Shown here piece by piece: positions 56,140 through 64,000 of a stretch of 64,000 nt of DNA (positions are counted from its first letter, which is position 1; the number at the start of each line of letters is the position of its first letter). The position numbers and the translations under genes were made by a program. The notes under the pieces are model-generated. The model saw only the letters and a program-made list of their open reading frames with translations. It searched no databases and was not told the DNA's origin. The stretch comes from JBGPHT01 sp041484525 (GTDB lineage: Bacteria; Acidobacteriota; Terriglobia; Bryobacterales; Bryobacteraceae), in the NCBI GenBank assembly GCA_041484525.1, contig JBGPHT010000026.1, forward strand, positions 1-64,000, read 5' to 3'.

Positions 56140-58251
56140 GTGAAAAAGGCCCTGCGGCTGGGCGCGGCCGCGTTGTCACTCATAATTGCAGCTTCCGCGC
56201 AAACCCTGGACCGGGCGGAAGCATTGTGGAAAGCCAAGCGCTATTACGACGCCAACCAGGAGTTCCAGGCGCTCTGCGCCAAATTCCCGGATAACGCCGA
56301 CTACAAAGTGCGATGGGGCCAACTCTTCGTCGAGCGCAACCAGCCGGATGACGCCGCGGCCGAATTCAGCGAAGCACTGGGGATCAAGAAAGACCATGCC
56401 GGCGCGCTCCTAGGGCTGGCTCAGCTCGCGGCGGATTCTTACGGCGGAAACGCCGCCGAACTGGCGAAGCGTGCCATCGAGGCCGATCCCAAGCTGGTCG
56501 AAGCGCAGGAACTGCTCGCCCGCCTGGCGCTCGAGGATAACAACAACTCAAGGGCCGCCGAAGAGGCGAAGAAGGCGCTGGCGATCGACGCCAATTCAAT
56601 CCAGGGGAAGGCTATCCTGGCCACCATGGACTGGCTGGCGGACAAGAAAGATACGCAGTGGGACCCGCACGACGCGCGTGGATATGCCACGGCTGGCCAC
56701 TTCTTCGTGCTCAACCGGCGCTACGAGGAAGGCATCGAGTATTACCGCAAGGCGCTGGCGTTGGACCCGGAGCTGTGGCGCGCGCGCTCGCAAATGGGCG
56801 TGAACCTGATGCGCCTCGGCAAGGAAGAAGAGGCCTACAAGGAGCTCGAGTCCTGCTATCGGAACGGCTTCCAGGACAAGGCGACCACCAACTCGCTCAA
56901 GCTGCTGGACACCTTGAAGAAGTTCGTCACCTTCCGGACCGATCGCACGGTCCTCAAGATGGATCCGAAGGAAGCGGGGCTGCTGCGGCCTTACTTCGAA
57001 TCCGAAATGATCCGCGCCATCACCACCTACGAAAAGAAATACAAGATGAAGCTGAACGGGCCGGTGCTGGTCGAGGCATATCCCAATCATGAGGACTTTG
57101 CGGTGCGCACTCTGGGAATGCCGGGACTGGGAGCGCTGGGCGTGACGTTCGGGTACGCCATCGCCATGGACAGCCCGTCAGGCCGCAAGCCGGGTGCGTT
57201 CCACTGGGCGTCCACCATGTGGCACGAGATGAGCCACGTGTTTACCCTCACGATGACGAACCACCGAGTGCCGCGCTGGTTCACCGAAGGCATGGCGGTG
57301 CACGAGGAGACGGCGGTCTCGCCCGAGTGGGGCGACCGGCTGGGACCGGACGTGCTGATGGCGATTAAGGAAAAGAAGTTGCTGTCGATATCCGAATTGG
57401 ATCGCGGCTTCGTCCACCCGGTGGCTCCGGGGCAGGTGCTGGTGAGCTACTACCAGGCGGGGCGCATCTGCGATTACATCAACGATAAGTGGGGTTGGGA
57501 TACGCTGCTCGCCATGCTGCACGATTTCGGCGAGAGCATGAGCACCGCGGCCGTCATCCGCAAAGAGCTGAAGATCGAGCCGGCGGAATTCGACCAGCAG
57601 TTCTTCGCTACGGTAGAGGCGGAGAACAAGAAAACCATCGACAGTTTCGACGAGTGGAAGAAGACGCTCAAGCAGATCTCCGAAGCCGCCAAGAGCAAGG
57701 ATCACGATACCGTGATCAAGCTCGGCACTGAAATTCGCGATCTCTATCCGGACTACGTCGAGGCCGGGAGCGTGTACGAATTCCTGGCAAATGCCTACAT
57801 GGCGAAAGGTGACAAACCCGCCGCCATCGCGGAGCTGGAGCGCTACCTCAAGATCGGCGGCCGCGACCCGGGTTCGATTAAACTGCTGGCCAAAGAGCTG
57901 GAGGCGGCGGGGAAGAAGAAAGAGGCTGCTGCGGCGCTCGACCGTCTGAACTATATTTATCCGATGGACGATGAACTCCACCAGCGCCTGGGCGCGCTGT
58001 GGATCGAGCAGGGAAACGGCCCGGGAGCCGTCCGCGAACTGAGCGCCCTGGTTGCGCACAAGCCGATCGATCCGGCGCAGGCGCATTATGATCTGGCGCT
58101 TGCGTACCGCATGAACCATCAGCCCGAGCAGGCGCAGGAGGAAGTGCTGGCCGCGCTCGAGGCGGCGCCTGGATTCAGGCCGGCGCAAAAGCTTTTGCTG
58201 GAATTAAGCGGGGAAGACGGTGGAACTTCGCGCCCCGCCATCAAGAAATAG
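56140..58251 (+). CDS. Exported TPR protein with HExxH peptidase MA-like domain
   Basis: 703 residues from a GTG start with AGGAG 4 nt upstream. Signal peptide about 1-20. TPR-type helical repeats fill about 21-270. A gluzincin-like domain has HEMSH at 362-366 and Glu about 383 in WFTEGMA (HExxH-16-E). More TPR repeats follow at about 520-690. The zinc ligands are intact, so it may be a peptidase; peptidase MA-like proteins have few characterised members. It is 10 nt after the caspase-like gene, giving two predicted envelope peptidases side by side. Confidence 0.8.
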   Translation: MKKALRLGAAALSLIIAASAQTLDRAEALWKAKRYYDANQEFQALCAKFPDNADYKVRWGQLFVERNQPDDAAAEFSEALGIKKDHAGALLGLAQLAADSYGGNAAELAKRAIEADPKLVEAQELLARLALEDNNNSRAAEEAKKALAIDANSIQGKAILATMDWLADKKDTQWDPHDARGYATAGHFFVLNRRYEEGIEYYRKALALDPELWRARSQMGVNLMRLGKEEEAYKELESCYRNGFQDKATTNSLKLLDTLKKFVTFRTDRTVLKMDPKEAGLLRPYFESEMIRAITTYEKKYKMKLNGPVLVEAYPNHEDFAVRTLGMPGLGALGVTFGYAIAMDSPSGRKPGAFHWASTMWHEMSHVFTLTMTNHRVPRWFTEGMAVHEETAVSPEWGDRLGPDVLMAIKEKKLLSISELDRGFVHPVAPGQVLVSYYQAGRICDYINDKWGWDTLLAMLHDFGESMSTAAVIRKELKIEPAEFDQQFFATVEAENKKTIDSFDEWKKTLKQISEAAKSKDHDTVIKLGTEIRDLYPDYVEAGSVYEFLANAYMAKGDKPAAIAELERYLKIGGRDPGSIKLLAKELEAAGKKKEAAAALDRLNYIYPMDDELHQRLGALWIEQGNGPGAVRELSALVAHKPIDPAQAHYDLALAYRMNHQPEQAQEEVLAALEAAPGFRPAQKLLLELSGEDGGTSRPAIKK

Positions 58252-58264
58252 GATTGGAATATTC

Positions 58265-59290
58265 ATGTCGACAACCGTAACGCAGCAGTTGGAGCCCGAA
58301 GTCTTGAGGTCGCGCATCCAGCGCTTCCGTCAGGTCCAGTCAGAGATCGTGACGCAGGTGCGCCGCGTGATCGTGGGCCAGGAGGAGGTGCTCGACCAGG
58401 TCATGATCGCCCTGTTTGTGGGCGGCCACTGCCTGATCACCGGCCTGCCGGGCACTGCCAAAACCCTGTTGGTGCGCACCATGGCGCAGACCCTCGGCCT
58501 GGTGTTCAAGCGCATCCAGTTCACCCCCGATCTGATGCCGAGCGATATGACCGGCACGGACATCATCGAGGAGGATCCGACCAATGGCCGCCGGACGTGG
58601 ACTTTCGTCCCCGGTCCAATCTTCGGCAACATTCTGCTGGCCGACGAAATCAACCGCACCCCGCCCAAGACGCAAAGCGCGCTGCTCGAAGCGATGCAGG
58701 AACTCTGCTGCACGGTGCGCGGCAACACTTATAAACTGCCGGCGCCGTTCTTCGTGCTGGCCACGCAGAACCCGATCGAGCTCGAGGGCACGTATCCGCT
58801 GCCCGAAGCCCAACTCGACCGCTTCCTGTTTAACACCGTCCTCGATTACCTCTCGGCCGACGAAGAGTTGCAGGTTGTGGACCTGACCACGGTGACCACG
58901 GTGGCGCATGCCGACACCGTCACCAACGCCGAGGAAATCCTCGATTTTCAGCAGCTTGTCCGCATGGTGCCGATCGGTGAGAGCGTCGCGCGGCACGCCG
59001 TGGACATGGTTCGCGTGACTCGTCCCCGAGACGAAAGCGCCCCCGACTTCGTCAAAAAGTATGTGAACTATGGCGGCAGCGTCCGTGCCGCCCAATTCCT
59101 GGTACTGGCGGCCAAGGCCCGTGCGCTGATGAAGGGTCGTTACCACGTGACGTACGACGACGTGCGCTCGCTGTACATCCCGGTGCTGCGTCACCGCATC
59201 CTGCTGAACTTCCACGCCGAGTCCGACCGCTTGAAGCAGGACGACATTTTGAAGATGGTGCTGGAGTGGAAGTCGGCTCCGAGGGATTAA
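58265..59290 (+). CDS. MoxR-family AAA+ ATPase
   Basis: 341 residues. Walker A GLPGTAKT at 60-67, Walker B LLADEIN (Asp 127, Glu 128), sensor 1 LATQNPIE, and the MoxR-specific TPPKTQSALLEAMQE. MoxR proteins act as chaperones that assemble or activate VWA-domain partners, which here are the DUF58 and BatA-like genes downstream. The ATG at 58265 is preferred to an extension at 58220 that overlaps the TPR gene. Confidence 0.93.
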   Translation: MSTTVTQQLEPEVLRSRIQRFRQVQSEIVTQVRRVIVGQEEVLDQVMIALFVGGHCLITGLPGTAKTLLVRTMAQTLGLVFKRIQFTPDLMPSDMTGTDIIEEDPTNGRRTWTFVPGPIFGNILLADEINRTPPKTQSALLEAMQELCCTVRGNTYKLPAPFFVLATQNPIELEGTYPLPEAQLDRFLFNTVLDYLSADEELQVVDLTTVTTVAHADTVTNAEEILDFQQLVRMVPIGESVARHAVDMVRVTRPRDESAPDFVKKYVNYGGSVRAAQFLVLAAKARALMKGRYHVTYDDVRSLYIPVLRHRILLNFHAESDRLKQDDILKMVLEWKSAPRD

Positions 59291-59298
59291 GACAAGAT

Positions 59299-59386
59299 TC
59301 ACCGCCGAGACGCCGAGACCGCAGAGAAATATGAAATGCATTTCTTAGGCTTTGTTTTCTCAGCGATCTCGGCGTCTCGGCGGTGA
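59299..59386. repeat. Long inverted repeat (31-nt arms) between moxR and DUF58 genes
   Basis: Arms at 59299-59329 and 59356-59386 pair at 29 of 31 positions, with the outer 20 bp perfect (tcaccgccgagacgccgaga). The 26-nt loop contains the palindrome gaaatgcatttc (59333-59344). The arm sequence resembles the dispersed CCGCxGAGACGCxGAGA repeats that occur in many unrelated bacterial genomes. In RNA it would be a very stable hairpin, so it could attenuate or protect the mRNA. Confidence 0.85.
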
Positions 59387-59400
59387 GTAAATAGGCTCCT

Positions 59401-60294
59401 ATGCTGCAACGTTTTCTGGATCCCGCAACGCTGGCTTCGATCTCGGGGCTCGACCTGGTCGCGAAGACCGTGGTCGACGGCTTCGTTTCGGGTCTCCACC
59501 GGTCGCCCGATTTCGGATTTTCGCAGGAGTTCGCGGAGTATCGCGCCTACGTGCAGGGGGACGATCTCCGGCATGTCGACTGGAACGTCTTCGCGCGCAC
59601 CGACCGCTGCTACCTGAAGCGGTATCGCGGCGAAACCAATTCGCAACTGCTGGTGCTGCTGGATACTTCGGCGTCCATGGGTTTTGGGTCGCACCAGGTT
59701 ACCAAGCTGGATTACGCGCGCTTCGTGGCGGCGTCGCTGGTCTACATGGCCAACGGGCAGCGCGACGCGGCAGGGCTGATCGTCTTCGATGAGGACGTGG
59801 TGAACTATGTGGCGCCCTCGACGCGGCAGGGGCAGTTGTTCCGGTTGCTGCACGCCATCGAGAAGGCCGAACCGGGGACGCGCACCGACTTCGTCAAGCC
59901 GTTCATTCATTTTCAGAATTTCCTGCTGCACCGGCGCGGCATCGTCATCGTGCTGTCGGATTTTTACGAGGACCCGGATACCATCGTCAAGACCATTGAG
60001 CCGCTGCGCTATCACGGCAACGAGGTCATCCTTTTCCACGTGCTCGATCCGCAGGAGCTCAAGCCGAAATTCCGCGAGCCGGTGCTGTTGGTGGACATGG
60101 AGAACAACACCCAGGCGCTCGAAGTTTCGCCCGAATACGCGCGCAACGAATACCGCCGCCGGATCGACTCTCACGTTGCGTCGATGGCCTCGAAGGCGCG
60201 CGGCGCAGGCATGGAGTACTTCCTGATGGACACGTCGCGGCCGCTCGACGAGGGACTGCGCGAATATCTCGCGGTGCGGAAGGGGATCCTCTAG
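59401..60294 (+). CDS. DUF58 protein with VWA-like fold
   Basis: 297 residues. The DUF58 core motif spans 48-66 (YRAYVQGDDLRHVDWNVFAR). A MIDAS-type DTSAS lies at 88-92 and a second acidic motif in VIVLSDFYEDP. No membrane helix or signal peptide, so it acts in the cytoplasm. In Bat operons DUF58 proteins pair with MoxR ATPases. It begins 110 nt after moxR, with the hairpin in that gap, and its stop abuts the next start codon. Confidence 0.9.
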   Translation: MLQRFLDPATLASISGLDLVAKTVVDGFVSGLHRSPDFGFSQEFAEYRAYVQGDDLRHVDWNVFARTDRCYLKRYRGETNSQLLVLLDTSASMGFGSHQVTKLDYARFVAASLVYMANGQRDAAGLIVFDEDVVNYVAPSTRQGQLFRLLHAIEKAEPGTRTDFVKPFIHFQNFLLHRRGIVIVLSDFYEDPDTIVKTIEPLRYHGNEVILFHVLDPQELKPKFREPVLLVDMENNTQALEVSPEYARNEYRRRIDSHVASMASKARGAGMEYFLMDTSRPLDEGLREYLAVRKGIL

Positions 60295-62301
60295 ATGGGT
60301 TTCCTGGCCCCCTGGTTTTTCGCCGGCGCGCTGGCAGTCGGGCTGCCGGTCTGGCTGCACCTGCTGCGCAAGCACAAGACTACACCGCAGCCGTTCAGCT
60401 CGCTGATGTTCTTCGAGAAGCGGACCCAAAGCTCGATCAAGCACCGCCGGCTGCGCTACCTGGTGCTGTTCACGCTGCGCACGCTGCTGGTTTTGCTGAT
60501 CGTGCTGGCATTCACCAAGCCGTATGTGAACCAGCGCCTGGTGCCCTTATCGCGGAGCAACCAGGTAACCGTGCTCGCCATCGACAACTCCCTGAGCATG
60601 CGGACGGGCGGCCTTCTTGCGCAGGCCAAGCAGGCGGCGAAATCGGTGGTGTCCGGACTGCATCCGGGCGAGCGGGCGCAGGTAATGGCATTCGGCGCGC
60701 GCGTGCAGGTGATGAGCGAAGTCACCGACGACCATAACACGCTGAACGCGGGAATCGACGGCATCGAGGCTTCGGACGCGCGCACCTCGTTCGCGGAGTT
60801 GTCGCGGTCGCTGCGATCCATCGCCAATTCGCTCAAGCTGCCCTTGACGGTCCAGCTTTATTCCGACATGCAGCAGACGGGCATGCCGACCAACTTCAAC
60901 GACCTTCGCCTGAACGCCGACGTGAAGATCGAGCCGCACCCCATGGAGAAGAAGGAGACTCCCAACTTCGCGCTCGAGAACGTGGTGGCGCCGCGCCGCG
61001 TCTACGACGCGAGCAAGAAGCGCGTGCTGGTGACCGTGGCGGGGTTCGGCACGAAGAAAGATATCCGTAACGTGACGCTGGTGCTGAACGGCCGGACCAT
61101 CGAAACTAAGTCTGTCGAGGTGCCGGAGAGCAGCCGCGCCACGGTCGAGTTCAACTCGCTCGATGCGCCGTACGGCCGCAACAAGGGCGAGGTTCGGATC
61201 GATTCGGCGGATTCGCTTCCGGCCGACGATGTGTATTACTTCGCGGTGGAGCGCCTGGAACCGCGGCACGCGCTGTTCGTGCATGAAGCCGACAACACGC
61301 GCGGCCTGCTCTACTTCAAGGCGGCGCTCGAGGCGTCCGGCCAATCGGCATTCGAGATCGACCCAGCTACCGTCGAGCAGACAACCAACCTGAACCCGTC
61401 CAAGTACGCGTTCGTCGTGCTGTCGGACGTCGGCGCCATCCCCGCGGGCTTCGAGAACGAGTTACGCAATTACGTTCGCGGCGGCGGTGCGGTGCTGATC
61501 TCGCTGGGTCACATGTCGGTGGCGCGCAATAAGGTGCCGGTTTCAGACGGCTCCATCGAAGCCACCCGCTATGCCGGCCGCGAGGGCGAGCGTTTTCAAA
61601 CCGCCGGCTGGCTGGATTCGAGCCACCCATCCATCCTTAAAGACGAGCGCTGGGAAGACGTGAAATTCTATCAGGTGATCCGCGTGGCGCCGGGCAATGC
61701 ACGCGTCGCCGCCAAGCTTGCTGACGGCACCCCGCTGCTGATCGACCAGCAGCTCGGCGGGGGCCACGTGCTGGTATTCGCCTCCACCTTCGACAACCTG
61801 GCCAACGATTTTCCGCTGCACGCCTCCTTCGTGCCCTTCGTGGAACACACCGCGCGCTACCTGGGTCGCATGGACACCGGCCCGCCCAGCGTGCTCGTGG
61901 GCTCGTTCGAAGAGCTCCGCGATTCCCAGGAAAAGGGATCTGCCGTGGACGTGGTGGACCCCAAAGGGGAGCGCGCCCTGTCGCTCGAAGAGGCCACCAA
62001 GGCGCAGAATATCCAGTTCACGATGGCGGGGTTTTACGATATCCGGCGGCCCAACGGCCGCAATGAGATGGTGGCGGTAAATGCGGATCGTCAGGAGTCC
62101 AATCTGACGCCCGCATCGCCTGAGACCCTCAGTTTGTGGCAGAATACAGCCAACGGGACCGCTGGCGATGGGGGGCAGGCGCAACAGGATCAAAAGCCGC
62201 TTTCGCTGTGGTGGTACGTGATGCTGGCGGTGTTGGCATTAGCTATAGCTGAATCGTTTTTGGGAAATCGACATCTCGCTGTGGACAAAGAGGCGGTATG
62301 A
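60295..62301 (+). CDS. BatA-like membrane protein with VWA domain
   Basis: 668 residues. The BatA N-terminal domain has two helices (about 5-22 and 55-72) with the signature LHLLRKHKTTPQPFSSLMFF. VWA MIDAS is DNSLS at 97-101. A long beta-rich periplasmic part follows, then an anchor near the C-terminus (WWYVMLAVLALAIAESFL). Bat proteins sense or remodel the envelope; precise function unknown. The ATG directly follows the DUF58 stop. Confidence 0.88.
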   Translation: MGFLAPWFFAGALAVGLPVWLHLLRKHKTTPQPFSSLMFFEKRTQSSIKHRRLRYLVLFTLRTLLVLLIVLAFTKPYVNQRLVPLSRSNQVTVLAIDNSLSMRTGGLLAQAKQAAKSVVSGLHPGERAQVMAFGARVQVMSEVTDDHNTLNAGIDGIEASDARTSFAELSRSLRSIANSLKLPLTVQLYSDMQQTGMPTNFNDLRLNADVKIEPHPMEKKETPNFALENVVAPRRVYDASKKRVLVTVAGFGTKKDIRNVTLVLNGRTIETKSVEVPESSRATVEFNSLDAPYGRNKGEVRIDSADSLPADDVYYFAVERLEPRHALFVHEADNTRGLLYFKAALEASGQSAFEIDPATVEQTTNLNPSKYAFVVLSDVGAIPAGFENELRNYVRGGGAVLISLGHMSVARNKVPVSDGSIEATRYAGREGERFQTAGWLDSSHPSILKDERWEDVKFYQVIRVAPGNARVAAKLADGTPLLIDQQLGGGHVLVFASTFDNLANDFPLHASFVPFVEHTARYLGRMDTGPPSVLVGSFEELRDSQEKGSAVDVVDPKGERALSLEEATKAQNIQFTMAGFYDIRRPNGRNEMVAVNADRQESNLTPASPETLSLWQNTANGTAGDGGQAQQDQKPLSLWWYVMLAVLALAIAESFLGNRHLAVDKEAV

Positions 62302-64000
62302 AACCTTTGGATCGCTTGTCCGAGTATTTGGGCGCCATCGAGCGGCGGCTGCGTTTGATCGCAGTGACGCGCGGGGCGGCCGTGACTGCTGTTGCGGCCC
62401 TGATTCTCACGGTCGTAGCCGTGCTGGTTGCCAACCAGTTCTCCTTTTCCAACCGCAGCGTGACCGGGGCGCGCGTCTTCCTGTTCCTCGGGCTGGCGTT
62501 CGCGCTGGGCGCGGCTCTCATCGTGCCGCTGATCCGGCTGAACCGCCGTTCGGCGGCGCGCAAGGCGGAACATCATCATCCGCAATTTGAAGAGCGCCTC
62601 CTCACGTTCAGCGAGCGCGTGGAACAGAACCCGGGCGATCCGTTTCTCGAGTTGCTGGCAGCCGACACTTTGGCCGTCGCGCAGCAGGCGGAGCCGAAAG
62701 CCGTGGCCCGCACTTCTTGGATGTTCAGCTTCTCTTCGGCCGCGATCCTTGCCGTCGTCGTGCTGCTCTGGCTGGGTACGTCCGGCGGCGGCTACATGGG
62801 CTACGGCACGTCGCTGCTCTGGGGCGGACTGCCCAAGGGCGAGCTGAAGCCGTTCTACGCCATCAATGTCGATCCAGGCAACAAGACCATTCGTAAACGC
62901 GCCGACCAGGTGATCGCGGCCCAGCTCGCGGGCTTCACCGCGCCCAAGGTCCGGTTCTTCGCGAAATACGCCAGCGCTTCGCAGTGGGAGCAGGCGGAGA
63001 TGCGCTCGGCGCCCGGCGGGTCAGGTTACCAGTTCCTGATCGCGGGCGTTCCGGAAACGCTCGAATACTACGTCGAGGCGGGCGGCGTGCGATCGTCCAC
63101 GTACAAGTTGAACGTGGTCGACCTGCCTTCGGTGAAGAATATCAAGGTGACGTATCACTATCCGGCGTGGACGGGATTGCCGGATGCCGTCGAGAATCCG
63201 GGCGGCGACCTGCGCGCAGTGGAGGGCACCAAGGCCGACGTGGCGATCGTGACGGACCGCCCGCTCGCAACCGGCGCCATCCTGCTGGACGACGGCTCGA
63301 AGCTTTCGCTGCGGCAGGGCGGAGACGGCGCACTGGTGGCCAGCGTACCCATTCAGAAGGACGGCTTGTATCACATCGCCGCGATCGAAGGCGGCGAAGA
63401 CGTGCGCCTCACCGAGGACTATTTCATCGAAGCGATGAAGGACCATCCGCCCGAAATCAAGATTACGCGCCCGGGCCGCGATTTCCGCGCCAATCCGATT
63501 GAAGAAGTCACCATCGCGGTGGAAGCGAAGGACGATTTCGGCCTGAAGGACGTGGATCTGCACTACTCGGTCAACGGCGGCGCCGAGAAGACCATGCCGC
63601 TGAACCCCGTCAGGAATTCCAAGCTTTCGACCTCGAGCACCGTTATTTCGCTCGAGGATTTCAAGATGGAGCCGGGCGACGTCGTGAGCCTTTACGCTAC
63701 GGCCAAGGACGCGCGCAAGGCGACCTCGACCGACATGTTCTTCATCGAGGCGCAGCCGTTCGAACGCAACTACACGCAGTCGCAGCAGGAAGGCGGCGGT
63801 GGCGGCGGGGGCGGCGACGATGCGGGCGAGCAGAACAAGATTTCGCAGCGGCAGAAGGAACTCATCACCGCCACCTGGAATCAGCTCAAGGGATCGGGCG
63901 CCAGGGGCACGGACGCCGAGAACGCCGCGTTTCTGGCATCCGTTCAATCCAAGTTGCGCGACCAGGCGAACTCGCTGGCGCAGCGCATGAAGAGCCGTGA
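62298..64000 (+). CDS. DUF4175-like membrane protein (3' end cut by window edge)
   Basis: The frame is open from the ATG at 62298, which overlaps the BatA-like stop (ATGA), to the edge: 567 full codons. Two N-terminal helices (about 25-45 and 57-75), a third at about 143-160, then a large beta-rich periplasmic region. A glycine run (GGGGGGGGDD, about 495-510) and the start of a helical segment (ISQRQKELITATWNQLKG) follow. This layout matches DUF4175-type proteins of Bat operons. Not distinguishable further without its C-terminus. Confidence 0.78.
   Translation, partial: MKPLDRLSEYLGAIERRLRLIAVTRGAAVTAVAALILTVVAVLVANQFSFSNRSVTGARVFLFLGLAFALGAALIVPLIRLNRRSAARKAEHHHPQFEERLLTFSERVEQNPGDPFLELLAADTLAVAQQAEPKAVARTSWMFSFSSAAILAVVVLLWLGTSGGGYMGYGTSLLWGGLPKGELKPFYAINVDPGNKTIRKRADQVIAAQLAGFTAPKVRFFAKYASASQWEQAEMRSAPGGSGYQFLIAGVPETLEYYVEAGGVRSSTYKLNVVDLPSVKNIKVTYHYPAWTGLPDAVENPGGDLRAVEGTKADVAIVTDRPLATGAILLDDGSKLSLRQGGDGALVASVPIQKDGLYHIAAIEGGEDVRLTEDYFIEAMKDHPPEIKITRPGRDFRANPIEEVTIAVEAKDDFGLKDVDLHYSVNGGAEKTMPLNPVRNSKLSTSSTVISLEDFKMEPGDVVSLYATAKDARKATSTDMFFIEAQPFERNYTQSQQEGGGGGGGGDDAGEQNKISQRQKELITATWNQLKGSGARGTDAENAAFLASVQSKLRDQANSLAQRMKSR

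Noticed and set aside
59299..60444. 381-codon minus-strand frame ending in the hairpin
   Set aside because: Mostly antisense to DUF58. Its last residues are a translation of the inverted repeat, a known source of spurious proteins.

Overview
The window most likely comes from an acidobacterium of the Solibacter/Bryobacter group (Bryobacterales). The evidence is from family content: a secreted protein ending in the Solibacter-type TIGR03437 domain, an Oar-like TonB-dependent receptor with a carboxypeptidase-regulatory N-terminus, a large sortilin-like propeller protein, paired DUF4159 proteins, a DinB protein with a signal peptide, and a MoxR/DUF58/BatA operon. lpxC, the outer-membrane receptor and beta-barrel genes indicate a Gram-negative envelope.

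Layout. 1-1566 holds the front part of a membrane sensor histidine kinase (minus strand). 2102-5686 is a 1194-residue secreted glycosidase-like protein. 5926-9166 is a small integrative element in a tRNA-Asn gene: 48-bp att repeats, paired 11-bp putative arm sites near both ends, a frameshifted tyrosine integrase, a HigB/HigA toxin-antitoxin pair, an excisionase-like HTH gene and, between toxin and antitoxin, a two-repeat/one-spacer CRISPR-like unit without cas genes. 9606-11503 has a PEP-CTERM protein and a frameshifted glycosyltransferase. 11538-16723 is a tightly coupled export operon (ABC ATPase, FtsX-type permease, LolA-like carrier, outer-membrane beta-barrel). ilvD and queA follow, convergent. 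19520-24786 encodes three secreted peptidases in a row (M1, M24, S9), facing a TonB-dependent receptor and a propeller protein on the other strand.

31913-42235 (minus) is a surface-polysaccharide operon: dTDP-sugar genes rfbA-rfbC-rfbB, four glycosyltransferase genes (one fused to a methyltransferase), a DUF3108 protein, a polysaccharide ABC permease with a fused Wzt-C-like sugar-binding domain, and a DedA protein. No rmlD and no partner ATPase are present here. 42305-52759 is housekeeping-like: cupin, two DUF4159 proteins, polA, lpxC, DinB, small membrane and secreted proteins, uvrA.

52948-64000 is one plus-strand operon of the Bat type: VWA membrane protein, a secreted caspase-like (C13-type) protein, a TPR/metallopeptidase, MoxR ATPase, DUF58, BatA-like and the start of a DUF4175-like protein, with a 31-nt-arm hairpin between moxR and DUF58. 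The best candidates for something unusual are the CRISPR-like unit inside higBA, the protease-containing Bat operon, the sugar-binding/permease fusion and the LolCDE-like operon with its own beta-barrel.
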